Assembly: GCA_002778195.1 (NCBI GenBank)
Contig: PCDI01000013.1
Coordinates: 186,001 to 250,000, forward strand
Source: Raffaelea ambrosiae
Lineage: Eukaryota; Ascomycota; Sordariomycetes; Ophiostomatales; Ophiostomataceae
Length of the DNA: 64,000 bases
Direction of reading: 5' to 3'
Under the pieces are notes generated by a model that was not told the DNA's origin, made no database searches, and saw nothing but the letters and a program-made list of their open reading frames with translations. The translations under genes and the position numbers were made by a program. Every line of letters begins with the position of its first letter. The first letter of the stretch is position 1. Of this stretch, positions 1-11,100 are shown piece after piece.

Positions 1-1
1 C

Positions 2-163
2 ACGGTGCTGTTCAAGATGTGTGTGTTGTTGTCTGCGATGAACGACACAGCTGTGCGAGACTTCTTGCAAATGTCGCCGATGCATACCACCTGCAGCGAC
101 GATGTCACAGCCCAGGCGATTGCTATGCTAGCGGTAGAGACCATTCTCAATCCCTGGGACTAG
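2..163 (+). CDS. C-terminal end of an unidentified protein (partial)
   Basis: An open frame runs from the window edge to a TAG at 161-163 and gives 53 residues ending in VETILNPWD. The mix of residues (MNDTAVRDF, DDVTAQAIAML) looks like a folded helical protein rather than low-complexity read-through. The other two plus frames read as less protein-like. No domain can be recognised from so short a tail. The 5' part lies outside the window. It could be a chance ORF or a last exon. Confidence 0.4.
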   Translation, partial: TVLFKMCVLLSAMNDTAVRDFLQMSPMHTTCSDDVTAQAIAMLAVETILNPWD

Positions 164-600
164 TTCGGCGCAGAGGCAGACGGCAGCAAGAAAATTGATT
201 GAGAGACAAGGTCCGCGAAATTACACAGGGGAGGTTATGCTCAAGTCAGCGCTACCGGATATTTCATAAACCATCCCAAGCCATACAGTTCGGGAAGAGG
301 AACAAACAGGATAGAACCCCTCAAAATGATAGAATAAAAATGCAAGCACTCGTATATCTGACCAGCCTTGGAGAGGAGGCGTCTGTCTCAAGTGCAGGTG
401 GCGAGTCGTTGGGAACTATCACGTGGTCGGGAACACTAAACTTGAAGCGTTCTGGGCGTATTTGGAGATGCCGACTAAAATCGATGTCGTGATCGGCTTC
501 TCGTACGAGGCGGAAACCTACCCCGACTTACACCGATTCCAGCTCGCCATTTTTTCCAACGGCCAGAAACACAGCTGGCTTCCTTGCACTCAATCCAACA
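164..600. other. intergenic, no gene seen
   Basis: This is about 440 nt between the partial upstream gene and the dioxygenase start. Short frames are present but none is convincing. It presumably holds the dioxygenase promoter. I see no clear TATA or repeat. Confidence 0.4.
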
Positions 601-2068
601 ATGGGCGATTTCAAGTCTGTGCCCACGGTCAACTTTGGCCGTCTCGTCGACGACACGACAAAGGCGGACGAGCTCGTCAATCTGCGCGACGCTCTCTTTA
701 GGGTCGGCTTCTTGTACCTGATCAACACGGGTGTAGAGGTAAGGGAGGACGGGGGGGGGCCAACCAACCAATGCGCAAACGTGCCAATGGCTGACACACG
801 CAACCCGAAACCCACCTTTTCAGCCATTGATTCGCAGTCTGCATGGCCTCTTGCCGGACGTCTTTGCGCTGCCGCCCGAGCAGCAGGCCCTGGTGAGCAT
901 GCGGAACTCGCCATCGTTTCTGGGGTACACAGCGCTGGGGGCCGAGACCACGGCAGCAAAGACCGATCTGCGCGAGGTGAGCGGCCATGGAACAGAACAC
1001 GGTTGCCGCGAGAGTCTGTAGCTAAATCATGACCCATCCCTTCCTAGCAATTTGATTTTGGCTCGCACGTAGAGTCTCGGTGGAAGGAAGGCGATGCCGC
1101 CTGGAAGAGACTGGAAGGTCCAAGCCAAGTACGTGTGTGATTGTGGACTCGGTTCCTGTCTTTCTTTTGCAGCGAACCAAGAGCATCTCCTAACCGCACA
1201 GTTCCCCAAGCTGGCAGGCTTCCAGGCCGCGGCGGAGGAATACATCGCCGCCCTGAACCGGGTGTCGAAGCAGTTCCTCGGCTTCGTGGCCGAGTCGCTG
1301 TCCCTGCCGGCCGACACCTTTTACGAGTTCCTCGGCAACATGCACCGCCTCAAGGTGGTCAAGTACCCGCCCAGCGCGCCCGGGTCGCAGGGCGTCGGTC
1401 CGCACAAGGACTCGACCGGTCTCTTCACGTTTCTGTCGCAGGACAACGTGGGCGGCCTGCAGGTGCTGAGCAAGGGCGGCGAGTGGATCGACGCGCCGCC
1501 CATTGAGGGCAGCCTGGTGGTCAATGTGCAGCAGGGCTTTGAGGCCATCACGGGCGGCGTGTGTCCGTCGACGACGCACCGGGTGATTGTGCGTTCTTCT
1601 CGGCCATTTCGCTTTTTTTTCTTTCTTTTTCTTGGCACCATCTCGCTCTTTGTTTCCCTTTCCTCTGCTTTCTTTCCTTCGAACAGACAACCCCTCTAAC
1701 AAAAAAAAAAACAGTCTCCCGTGTCAACTGTCCGCTACAGCATCCCCTTCTTCCAGGCGGTGCGTCTCGACTTGACGAACGAGCAGCTGAGGAAGTCGGC
1801 TGCGCACATCGTGGAGCGCATTCCGGTGGCGGACGACCGGAAAAAGCGGGCTGTGGATGTGCCGAGCGAGTTCCTGTCGCCCCTCTTTGCCTGCGTAGGT
1901 GACGTCTTTTTCTTTTCTTTTACATTCTTGTCCGACACATCTAACAGCTGTTGTTCCTAGTTTGGCGAGGCACAGCTGCGGAACAGAGTGGTCAGCCACC
2001 CGGATGTTGGACAGAAATGGTATCCGGACTTGTATGACCGGTATGTGACGCAGGGTTTAAAGGTGTGA
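601..2068 (+). CDS. 2-oxoglutarate/Fe(II)-dependent dioxygenase (isopenicillin N synthase-like), six exons
   Basis: Predicted exons are 601-738, 824-976, 1048-1132, 1173-1588, 1715-1894 and 1961-2068, giving 359 residues, a normal length for the family. The N-terminal DIOX_N region includes VGFLYLINTGVE. Exon 4 carries the 2OG-FeII_Oxy core: HKD (from GPHKDSTGLFTFL) supplies the first His and the Asp, and the His of PSTTHRV is the distal iron ligand. Exon 5 begins with RYSIPFF, whose Arg/Ser normally bind 2-oxoglutarate or substrate. Phases match across all introns. The third donor is set at GTGTGT (1133) rather than GTACGT (1129), because only that keeps the next exon open. Enzymes of this type oxidise small molecules or amino-acid derivatives in the cytosol; the substrate cannot be told here and no biosynthetic neighbours are present. 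Confidence 0.88.
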
Positions 2069-2647
2069 ATGAAAATGGAAACTGTCTGTACGAGAAGTCG
2101 ACCCGCATTCTCTAGCATTCTTTTCATAGCGAACACAGACCAAAAATTCTGTCAGATGGTGGTGTGCCTTGACTTCTGTTCTGCTTACGCCCCGTGTGGA
2201 CTTTCGTCGTAGTGGGTCACCCGGGAGGAGAGAAAGAGGGTGGTGACAAAGAAAGGAAGGAACTCCCATAAATCGGCTCCTTCCATTTGGGGCGTCTACC
2301 ATCCCGCCGGCGTGGGCCAGGTGGGTGACGAGGGACGCGTGACAGGGGCAGCTACCTGAAGGTTATCCGGACTGTTGCAACAGGCTGTCTTGTGAGGAAA
2401 CACCAGGCGGTGGTCACCATGTACGAATACTGTCAGAGGCACTGTCACAAGATCAAAGAAATACACAGCGCATACTCGATGCGTGTTGAATTCGGAATGC
2501 GGATGCAGAATAGGGGCTGGTTCGAATTTGAATAAGAGAACATTTCAAACAAAAGAGAAAAGAAAACAGAGACAGAAACAGAAACAGAAAACGCCTCGGC
2601 TCCAGAGAATCCTAATCACCACGACTTTTTGGGGGGGTCTATGCCAA
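2069..2647. other. intergenic between convergent genes
   Basis: This 580 nt stretch separates the 3' ends of the dioxygenase (plus) and the enoyl-CoA hydratase (minus). It is AT-richer than the flanking genes, and an A-rich run near 2540-2595 could lie in a 3' UTR. No gene is seen. Confidence 0.5.
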
Positions 2648-3595
2648 CTACAACTTGGGCTGGCTCTTGTTGGCCCGCTCCAAAACCTGGGTGTCCCACC
2701 ACGGATACCCAATCGGCCTGTCCTCGTCGAGCGTGCCCGGGAAGGTGGGCGGCCGCCGCTCCTTGAAACTGCGGATGCCCTCCTGCAGGTCCCGGTTCTG
2801 GAACCGCTGGAAGATGATGGCGCTCTCCAGCAGATGCGCCGCCTCGGGCGAGTCGCTCGTGTGGTACAGCATGTCCTTCATCACGCGCGTGCTGACCGGG
2901 CTCGTGTGGGCGGCAATGTCCGCGGCCAGCGCCAGCGCCGTCGGCAGCACCTGGTCCGGCGCGACAATGTCGGCAAACAGCGGCGCCAGCATCTTGTGCG
3001 CGGCCGGCAGCGCGGCGCCCGTCGTCGTCAGGTAGGTGGCCGCCGACGTGCCCACCAGCCGCGGCAGGAAATACGACGAGCAGGCCTCCATGGTCAGCCC
3101 GCGGCGCGCAAACACAAAGCCGTACTTGCCGGCGCGGCTGGCGATGCGGATGTCCGCCCCCAGCGTCATCGTGATGCCGATGCCGACGCCGCTGCCGTTG
3201 AGCGCGGCCACCACGGGCTTGTGGCACTGGTACACGGCCAGCGAGACCCGCCCGCCCATGTCGCGGTGCGTCGTGTGGTCTTTGGGGTCCTCCCCCCCCT
3301 CCTCCTCCTCGCTCTTGGTCCCGAAGCCAATGTCGAGGTCGGCGCCCGCGCAAAAGATCCGGTTGGCCGGGTCGGTGCTGGACAGGACCACGGCGCGGAC
3401 GCGGGGGTCGCGGGACACCGTGTTGAGGGCGGTGATGAGGGAGCGGCCCATCTCGCTCGTGAACGCATTGTTGGCCTCGGGCCGGTCGAGAAGGAGAACC
3501 ACGACGGGGGTGACGGTCGGCGAGGACGCCGGGTGGTGGGCCAGCTTGAGGGCCGGCAGCGTCCAGGCGGCATAGGACTCTGGGAGGGACGACAT
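2648..3595 (-). CDS. enoyl-CoA hydratase/isomerase (crotonase family)
   Basis: A single-exon gene of 315 residues starting at the ATG at 3595 (MSSLPES). The crotonase fold is recognisable: LDRPEANNAFT near the N-terminus, the oxyanion-hole segment FCAGADLD, and the second hole segment NGSGVGIGITMTLGADIRIA, followed by FVFARRGLTMEACSS. These enzymes hydrate or isomerise enoyl-CoA thioesters, usually in fatty-acid beta-oxidation. The C-terminus ends in PKL, which resembles but does not match the SKL peroxisomal signal, so peroxisomal location is only suggested. An acidic loop (KSEEEEGGED) is inserted after the first hole segment. Exact specificity (hydratase or delta3,delta2-isomerase) cannot be decided from motifs. 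Nothing nearby is functionally linked. Confidence 0.88.
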   Translation of the reverse strand: MSSLPESYAAWTLPALKLAHHPASSPTVTPVVVLLLDRPEANNAFTSEMGRSLITALNTVSRDPRVRAVVLSSTDPANRIFCAGADLDIGFGTKSEEEEGGEDPKDHTTHRDMGGRVSLAVYQCHKPVVAALNGSGVGIGITMTLGADIRIASRAGKYGFVFARRGLTMEACSSYFLPRLVGTSAATYLTTTGAALPAAHKMLAPLFADIVAPDQVLPTALALAADIAAHTSPVSTRVMKDMLYHTSDSPEAAHLLESAIIFQRFQNRDLQEGIRSFKERRPPTFPGTLDEDRPIGYPWWDTQVLERANKSQPKL

Positions 3596-4242
3596 GATAA
3601 GCACAAAGAGCTTTGGCAGGCTGGGTCAAGTTGATGTGGAGTCCGGGGATGCCTGGTTTCTGTTCTCGATCTCATGTCGTCTTACACCCCCAGATATACA
3701 ACCCCCCCAATCTGTGTTTTCCCCGCTTAAGGCTAGCGCAAACTGCCGAGGTATCTGAACATCCCCAGTTTCTCCGCAGTTGCGATTCGAACAGACCTTG
3801 TGTCGAATGTCGTTTGTTCAGTAATCAGTGGCCGGGGGGGTGGGTTGAGCCTCGTTCATATGTGTTGTGGAGACCATTCCGTACCTTGAGAGGTATGTAG
3901 AGTTTCCAGTTTTGGAAGTTGCCTGCTCTTGGCTGGAACAAAGATCTCTTGGCGGTTGTTCATGCCCGCGAATTCTGGGGAAAGGCAACTGCCGTTCTGC
4001 CAGCGTTTGTTGGCGATTCTCAGTTTGTTCTCAAATACGGGGTTGCCTTGCTTTGCTCTCGGCCGACTTTAGCTCGCAAGTCAACATTCCAGTCCATTCC
4101 AGCCCGGCCCAGTCCATTCCAGTCAATTCAAGTCCATTCAAGTCAATTCAAGTCCACATAATACATTCGTAACTTTCCCAAATTCAATTTGAATTGTATG
4201 TCCTATTTTCCAGTTCCCTTTGCCTCGCGTGTGCCCCCCCTT
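3596..4242. other. intergenic with short tandem repeat
   Basis: This stretch lies between the enoyl-CoA hydratase start and the DUF7721 gene end. It holds the promoter of the former and a decamer repeat at 4085-4156. No gene is supported. Confidence 0.45.
4085..4156. repeat. 10-bp tandem microsatellite (CCATTCAAGT-like)
   Basis: About seven imperfect copies of a decamer alternate between CCATTCCAGT and CAATTCAAGT. The repeat lies just beyond the 3' end of the DUF7721 gene and is noncoding. Confidence 0.85.
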
Positions 4243-5543
4243 TCACATAAACTTGCCCGCCATGCTCAGCAGGCTGGCCATGCCGCTTGAGCCACCCATG
4301 CTGCCGCCGCTGCTGCCACCGCCCTGCTTCTTCATGTACATCTTGAGGGCCATCTCGGCCGCCTTCTTGACTGCCGACTGCTTGCTGGCGCCGGCCTGGA
4401 CGTTGCCCGCAGCCTGCTGCGAGTCGAACAGCTTGCCGGCCTGGCTCATGGCCATGCCAACGAACTGGCTCTGGCTGGTGCCCTGGCCGCCGCTGCTGCT
4501 ATGGCCGCTGCTGCTGCTGCCGCTGCCGGTGAACATCTTGAGGGCCTGCATGGCAGCGGCGGCGCCCATGCCGCCCGCGGTGGCGCCACCCAGGGCGCTG
4601 GCGGCAGAACTGCCGTGGCTGCTGCCGCTGTTGCCACTGTTGCCGCTGTTGCCGTAGTACTGCTGGTGTTGGCGGTAGGCATCTGTGGGAATGTTAGTGT
4701 ACGTGCGGACCAAGTGGTTTTCTCTCCGCTCTTGTTTCCTGATCTTCTTCTTCGGCTCCTCCTCCTTTCCTTCTAGTTCTCTTCGCCTGCCTTTTCCTTT
4801 TTCTTCTTTTCTCTCCCCCCCCCCCCCCCCACCCCTACTTCCTACTCACCATCCTCGTCAAGGTCCTGGTTGGCCAGTTGGTGTTTGTTCTGGCCGACCT
4901 GGTTCAGAATGTTGCTGTAGAAGCTGTGATCTTCGCTGCCACCACTGTGCTGGTAGGCCGCAGCCGCCGCGCCGTTCAGGTCGTGGTCATCTTCGTGGCT
5001 GTAGTTTCCGCTGCCTGGACAAAGGAGAGTCAGTCACTTGTAAGCCGGTCCAAAGCGTGCCAGCCAGAGCAGAGGGGGACTTACTACCGCCGCTCATGTA
5101 AGACTGGCTCTCGCCGCCGCCGTAGGATTGCTGGCCGCCGCCGCCGCCGTAGGATTGCTGGCCGCCGCCGCTGCCGTACGACTGCTGGCCACCGCCGTAA
5201 CCGCCGTTTCCGCCGCCGTAGGGTTGGCCGCCGCTACCTCCGCCACCACCACCTCCGCCGAAACCACCACCGCCTCCGAAGCCACCCGGACCGCCGGGAC
5301 CACCCGGGCCGCCGGGGCCGCCAAAGCCACCGCCGCCGCCGCCGCCAGGACCACCGCCGTGATGGCCGTGATGACCGCCGCCTCCTCCGCCGCCATAGCC
5401 TGTTGGGGGCACGGTCAGCATGTTGTCGAAAGTTCAGCCAGCGGGATATGGAGCTGTGACCAGCTATGGCCAGTTCTAGCTCAACCAAGCCATGGATGCA
5501 ACATACCTCCCCGGCCGCCGCCGTTGTTGTCACCGCCCCACAT
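4243..5543 (-). CDS. Gly-rich DUF7721 / beta-flanking-like protein, four exons
   Basis: Predicted exons (minus) are 5543-5507, 5399-5085, 5014-4850 and 4682-4243, in phase, giving 318 residues. Residues 1 to about 115 are almost pure Gly with Tyr/Gln/Ser (QQSYGG repeats), a prion-like low-complexity segment. The following part (HSFYSNILNQVGQNK...NQDLDEDAYRQHQQYYG) and the Ala/Met-rich C-terminal half (AVKKAAEMALKMYMKKQ) match what I recall of the fungal DUF7721 family, often labelled beta-flanking protein. The biochemical role is unknown. The ATG at 5543 is followed by a good GTATGT donor. Intron 3 contains a 16-nt C run. The low-complexity N-terminus suggests condensate-type behaviour, which is inference only. 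Confidence 0.8.
4815..4830. repeat. poly-C run in intron 3 of the DUF7721 gene
   Basis: Sixteen consecutive C on the plus strand (G on the transcript) lie inside an intron. Such runs are prone to length error in sequencing. Confidence 0.9.
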
Positions 5544-6977
5544 TGCGAAGAGTGGTCTTGTGTAGATGGGAAAAGGACAAAAGGTATTCGATGCAAAGTG
5601 TCGTAGATGAGCGTGTCTTGCGAATAGAGTTTTTAAGCTTTTTGTGAAACCCAAGCTTGAAGCTGTTCGGCAAGGGAAATCAGGTCAGGGAAGAAAAGGA
5701 CCAAAAAAATAAAACGAGGGGCAGACAAAGAAGGTGGAGCGACCCAATGGATCTATTTAAGCTCTTTTTTTTTTTCTTCGGAGAAGAATCAAAAACAAGG
5801 GAGGGTGACCAAAGGAAGGATGACGTCCGCGGGGAGGCCGCAGCTTTAGGTGGCCCAAGAAATGCGAAACGCGGGAATGCGGCCACACACACGCACACAC
5901 ACAATGAACGGAACCATACACACTGGGCTGCGTCACTAGGAGGGGTCTTCAAGCTAGTGAGCTGCTAGGGTAGCTAAGGTCTTTTTAGTGGGCGAGTAAC
6001 ATGCCCTTCGTGTTAGTCAACCAGCTACAAAGTAACGAGTTAGTGCCGGGCTGGGCCCACGTTTTTGCTGTGCTGGGGGGGGGGGGCGAGGGTCTTTTGG
6101 GGGGCCTCTGTGGTCTTTCTCAGAGGGGCAAAACCTCTTGTTATTCCACTGTAGCTTACAAAGTAAAAGGGAAGGGCCCTCTAACGAGCCGGCACGAACT
6201 TGGCATACGGTGTAGCCTCACTGTCCAGCCAATGACATCGCGTTCCAGTGGACGGAAGGTCTTGGCGAAAATCCTCCACAGGAGTTGGCAGCGCTGAAAA
6301 GCCCTGCGACTCTCAGCTGTAGGGCGACGGTCAGCTGCCCGCCCAGCCCACTCCGTAGGCGTTGGCCCCTGCAACAAGTCGAGAGTGGGGCGACTTTTTG
6401 CAGGCTGCTGTCCACCCTCAACTCGGATTTGGCATCGCTCGGAGTAAGGCCGTCTTGGCATTTCCCAGAGATCGTGAGGGCCGCGTAATCGGCAGACAGC
6501 TGAAAGCGATCCAAGAAGACGAAAAGATTTGACAGAAAGCAAGCAGCGTCAAAGACTAATCCCAAATCAACACAAATCAACATCCTATCTGGTATCGTTC
6601 TAAGAATTGCGGAACAAATATCGTGTGCCCTGTTCCGGCCAAAAAAGAAAAAGTCGCCCACCCAAAAGAGAAGGAAAAAAACGAAGAGACCTACCAAGCA
6701 GATCCCTGCCCGTGATCATAGCACAATATGCAGGTTCTCCCCTTTTGCGGAGGGCCTCCAATAAGAGGACACAGCGAGGCCTGCCTGGACTTGTTTCCCA
6801 TGCATCCGGGATTCCGCAACCAACGAAGAAACCAACACAAAGGACGAACCAACCCGAAGAGAAGAGACGGGGGAACCAAAAAAAGTATAAACCAAAGAAA
6901 AAATGTATCAAAACGCCTCCTTTTCTTTTTTCTTTTTTTTCTTCTTTTTCCCCCTCGCGGAACAGCAGAGTCGCATG
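5544..6977. other. intergenic 1.4 kb, no gene seen
   Basis: This region holds the upstream side of the DUF7721 gene and the 3' side of wc-2. No minus-strand ATG occurs between 5544 and about 5913, consistent with an uninterrupted leader for the DUF7721 gene. A CA dinucleotide patch (5884-5902) and a G run near 6077 are present. Short frames are not protein-like. Confidence 0.5.
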
Positions 6978-8575
6978 TTATGGCTGCTCGCCCCGGCCGC
7001 GCCTCAGCGGCCCTGCATCTTCGCCGGCGCCCTTTTTCTTTTCCTTCTTCTCCTTCTTCTCCTTCTTGGCCCACCGCAGGCCGCAGGCGTTGCACAGCGT
7101 CTTCGGGCCGTTGGGGCCTTTTCGCCATTCGGGCGACTCGAGGGTGCCTGGTTGGTGTGAGCAGGCGGCCAAAAGAACAAATGAAGCAAAAGAAGCAAAA
7201 GCACGGCCAGCCCAAAGGAGTCCCCCCCCGGACAGAATCACTTACCACAGTCTGTGCACACATACTCCTCCACCAGCCGTATCTTCTTCTTCTTCTCGCC
7301 CGACCGCTGCTCCCGGTCCAGCGAAAACGCAATCCCCGCATCCCCCTTGACCAGCCGCGGGCTTCGGTTGCCCGTCGACAGGCCCCGGCTGCGCTCGCCT
7401 TCTTGGTACCGCAGGCCCGTCAGCATCTCGATCGCGTCCGCGTGTGTCGCTGCGCCCATGAGTCCCGCCCGCCGCCCGCCCTCCTTGTCGTTGTTGTTGG
7501 TGTTGCCGTTGTTTGGGAGATTCGGTGCCGCCGCCGCCGGCTCCCCACTGCCGCCGCCGCCGCCGCCGCCCAGACGCGCAATCTTGTCCCGCAGCGAGTC
7601 TGGCCGCCGCGGAATGCCCTCGAGATTCTCCCGCGTCAGGGCCGTGTTGTGCAGCCCGGCATTGCTGCTGCTGTGGCTCTGCTGTTGTCCCGGCAGCAGG
7701 GGCGGCGGCATGAACGGCCCCGCGGCGCCGGTGGTGGGAACGGCCGTGCCCGTGCTCGCCCGGGCGGGCGCGTCGTCGGCTCCGCCCGACAGGTCGGACC
7801 GCGAGCCGATGCTCTGGCGCCACACGTAGCTGCGGCCGCGGCTGCTCTGGGCCAGCAGCTGCAGCTCGTCGTCCTGGTCCTCGGCGGCGGCCTCCTCGCG
7901 GCGCAGGTCCTCGATGCGCCGGCGCAGGCGCTCGTTCTCCATCTTGTGCTCGAGGAACGAGTCCAGCAGGCGCGCGTTCTTGGTCGCCGGGTACGGCCGC
8001 GACATGAGGAACACGGCCTGGCAGAAGGGCGACTTGTTGGTCGGGTTGGGCGCAAAGCGCGACGCCGCAATGTGCGCATGGCCCACCGACTCGACCACGG
8101 CGTAGGTGCCGTCGCGCCGGCGCACCCGGTAGAACAGCCGCAGCACGCTCGCGTTGGCGATGCACGCGTTCAGCTCCGACACAAACACGTACCGGTCGTC
8201 CGCGTGCACCAGCTCCGTCAGCGACTGCCCGACCGCCTCCTCCGCCGTGTACCCCAGCAGCGACGTCACGCTCGGCGACACAAACCGGATCCGCCCGTTC
8301 GGCTCCAGGATCTGCAGCGTGTCGCACAGCTCTTCCACCACCTTGGCCGGCCAGTTCTTGCGCCGCGTGAACTCCGTCAGTGTGCTGCCGCCGCCGCCTC
8401 CTGGACCGCCTCCGGCGCCCGTTCCCCCCCCTCCTCCTCCGCCGCCGCCGCCTCCCCCGTTGCCGGCCCCCATCGCGTTCCCGCCCGGTGGCCCAAATCC
8501 GGTCGTTGGCTGTGGACCGGCCCCGGGGCCGTCAGCAATCTCCGTCACGCCCACTGTAGTCGTCTGTACACCGCC

Positions 8576-8606
<31 letters not shown>

Positions 8607-9320
8607 TTGTTGTTTCTGTTGCTGTTGCTGTCTAACCTATTGCTGTTCTGTACGCCCGCACCGCCCGCACCGGCTGCTCCGCTTGTTGGTGTCGCGCTGC
8701 CGCTCTGTAATGCGCGGCTGCTACGTCCCGGGCCCTCTGCAATAGGCTCCCCCGCGGCGGCCGCTGCGTTGCCATCGTCGTCGTCGCCGGGAAACATGGT
8801 GTCCATGGCGGCGCCCAGTGGTCCGCCGGCGCCGTGCATCCCTCCCGGCGCGTCATCCAGTCCGTGAAAGAACGTGCCCGGGTCATCAAGATACATCATC
8901 ATCGCCGCATCGTCCTGGATCTCCGCTCCTAGCGCGGGGAACTGGGTGGCAGGAGCGGTCAGTGAAGTGAACGTGTTCATTTATTCTCGATCTCCTTCTT
9001 GCCAACAAAAATAAATGTAAAAAAGTACGACATGTTTCTAGGACGCCGAAGATTGAAGGATCCGAGTAGGCTGTGGCCGCCCGCTGTCCCTAGCTTGGAA
9101 GGGAGGGGACACTCTTAGGGAGTGTGGGCTGGGCATGGCAAGTGGAACAAACAGATTCCTCCCCAGGCGAGCGAGAACAACCCAGAAACACCAGAAAGGA
9201 GCTCCTTACCTGAGCCGCAGCGTGGCTGCTGAGCATCGCCTGCTCATCCCTGGCCGCGCTGGTGGCGTCGAATCCGAAGAGGTCGAGCGACGGCGTCGGC
9301 GGCCGTCCGCCTTGGGCCAT
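6978..9320 (-). CDS. wc-2: White-collar 2: PAS / GATA zinc-finger blue-light regulator, three exons
   Basis: Predicted exons (minus) are 9320-9210, 8941-7246 and 7147-6978, giving 658 residues. The PAS region spans about residues 222-345 (FTRRKNWPAKVVEEL through HAHIAASRFAPNPTNKSPFC), followed by the LLDSFLEHKMENERL helix. The GATA finger near residues 596-624 has the white-collar spacing C-X2-C-X18-C-X2-C (CTDCG...LCNACGLRWAKKE) and is split by intron 2 exactly after the second Cys, with phase 1. WC-2 pairs with the photoreceptor WC-1 in the nucleus to drive light and clock genes. The first exon (MAQGGRPPTPSLDLFGF) is inferred from a GTAAGG donor at 9209 and a CACCCAG acceptor before FPALGAEIQ; both join in phase 0. 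Without it, an ATG at 8980 would start the protein. N-terminal and linker tracts of Gly, Ser and Asn are unusually long. Confidence 0.93.
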
Positions 9321-10903
9321 GATGGCAGCGGGCAGGTCACAGTCTGACGGGGGAAGGGAAAAAAAGGGGAGAAGAGGGCCAGCACTTGCGGGATCAGCTC
9401 ATTGGGTGTGGTGTCCCTGGGCACCGTCGTAGGTCGTCGCCTCTTCGGGGCGGGGGTCGTCGTCGTCGTGGACTGCAGTGGCTAGATGGCCACGGTGCAG
9501 ATTCTCGTGAACGTCGGCTCACTCACAAAACGCGATCCGCCCCCCAAATCCGGCTTCTAATGCTCCCGATGGGACGATGTTGTATCCTGTCTGGCGGCCC
9601 CGTTTTGTCAGCTCGGGTCCAGAGGCACAGCAAATCCGTCAGCTAGGCAGAGCAGACCACATGCTCTAGACGCTGTGCGTATGCTGTCTTTGTTTTGTTT
9701 CCGAACAACAGGAACAGGAAAGAAAAGAAAAAGAAAAAAATGCGCGCGGGCTGCTACTTTGGGGTCCTGGCTGTCGGGACATCGGAAGGACGCAGAGAGG
9801 AAGACCGGTCTGAGGTTCCAGCAGGGGGAGGGCCAGAGGGGAAAAAAGGGCGGCTGGCCTGGGTCATGAAATCGGAGCGGTCCCCAGCTTTTTCGCGCCG
9901 CCCCATTGGCCTGCCCTGGAACCTGCGAACTTGACCGCTGGGTCCCTCCCCCCCTCCCTCTTGCCAACGGCCACTAACAGCCCACGCCACAGTCAGCTAC
10001 AGGAGCCTATTCCGTAGGGGGTCGACAGGCACCAGTTTGCACTATTGTCTTCTGCAGCCCAGGCACCACGGAAGGGCGACCGTCTAACAGCCTTTCCTTT
10101 CTCGTATGGGCAGCTCTGCCTCGTTGACGTCTTCGATGCTGTTTCTGGTTCCACTTCTGGTCGGATATCCTTGCATTTGCTCCCAAGTCATCTGCTCTAT
10201 TACCAATAGCATGTATCCCACTTTTCGTCCTGGCAGACTGGTCGCCAGAAACGCGCACACCAGGCGTGGCCACGAGACAGAACCTGCATGCGCCTGTCTG
10301 TCTCTCTCCAGTCCCTGTCGTGGACGCGCACGCTTCGGCTCGGTTCCATGGCTTTCTCTCTGCCCTCCCCGCCCCCCGGCCTGGAGAAACAAGACGCCTC
10401 ATCCAGCTTGTCGTGCGGATCAGGAGCATGTCTCAGAGGCAGCAGCAGGATATGGATGTACCTCGGACCCGTGAAACCCAGTGCCCAAGCAAGCCCAGTC
10501 GACAGACCCTGGATAGTGCCGCTTCGGGCCACAGTACCCTTCTTCGACCCAGGTCGTCTCGCGAGGCATCGGCATCGAGATGTGTCTCAGCCCAGCCGCC
10601 ATGGGGACCTGTCGTCACTTCACTTACACAAGCACCGTATCCAGGGCCGTAGGCGCACGGTATAGAGCCCCACTTGTCCCGTGAGCCCGCGCTCGGCGTT
10701 TCCAGGCAGACGCGCCCTGCTAAAGTCCTGTTCGCGTGCTCTGTCCACTTTATCTTGCCTGGGACTGCATCGACGATTCCACTACGATCGTGGCCCTGTT
10801 TTGCCCTCGCTCCCGGCCTCGCTGGTCATTTTCTGCCTCCCTTGTCTACAGAGGGGCAAAGGAATGCCACGACTGCATCCAACAGCCCAGCTAGACAGCC
10901 AAG
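9321..10903. other. intergenic between divergent wc-2 and RAD50
   Basis: About 1.6 kb carries the promoters of wc-2 (minus) and RAD50 (plus). Only short overlapping frames are present and none looks like protein. Poly-G/poly-C runs occur near 9950. I could not identify specific regulatory sites. Confidence 0.45.
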
Positions 10904-10911
10904 ATGTAAGC
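10904..10911 (+). promoter_or_regulatory. candidate RAD50 initiator and donor (overlapping ATG and GTAAGC)
   Basis: The strongest donor upstream of RAD50, GTAAGC at 10906, overlaps an ATG at 10904-10906. The next usable acceptor (CCACAG, ending 11100) leads into CG AAG ATC GAT, which needs one preceding base. ATG plus T plus CG would give Met-Ser-Lys-Ile, the start I expect for fungal Rad50. As written, however, canonical splicing removes the G of the ATG. The true start is therefore unresolved. Confidence 0.3.
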
Positions 10912-11100
10912 TTCCCTTCCGCATTCCCGCCCTAGCCACAGCCTTGTCCATTCTATCGATGCGTCATCTCCTGACGAAGTGACTAACTCTGCTGCAGGTG
11001 TATGTAGCCCCCTTTGATCTTTGCGAAAGACCCCGAACCACATCTAGTCCCTCGGCGCGCCTGCTTTGTGTCCAGCACTTTAACATGACCTGATCCACAG

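Noticed and set aside
2500..2540. B-box-like GGTTCGAATTT
   Set aside because: The loop resembles a tRNA T arm, but flanking stems do not pair and no A box precedes it.
2483..3634. 383-codon plus frame opposite the enoyl-CoA hydratase
   Set aside because: Shadow of a GC-rich gene, without recognisable motifs.
6728..8635. 635-codon plus frame opposite wc-2
   Set aside because: Arg/Ala/Pro-rich shadow of the wc-2 frame; the minus strand encodes a clear PAS domain and GATA finger.
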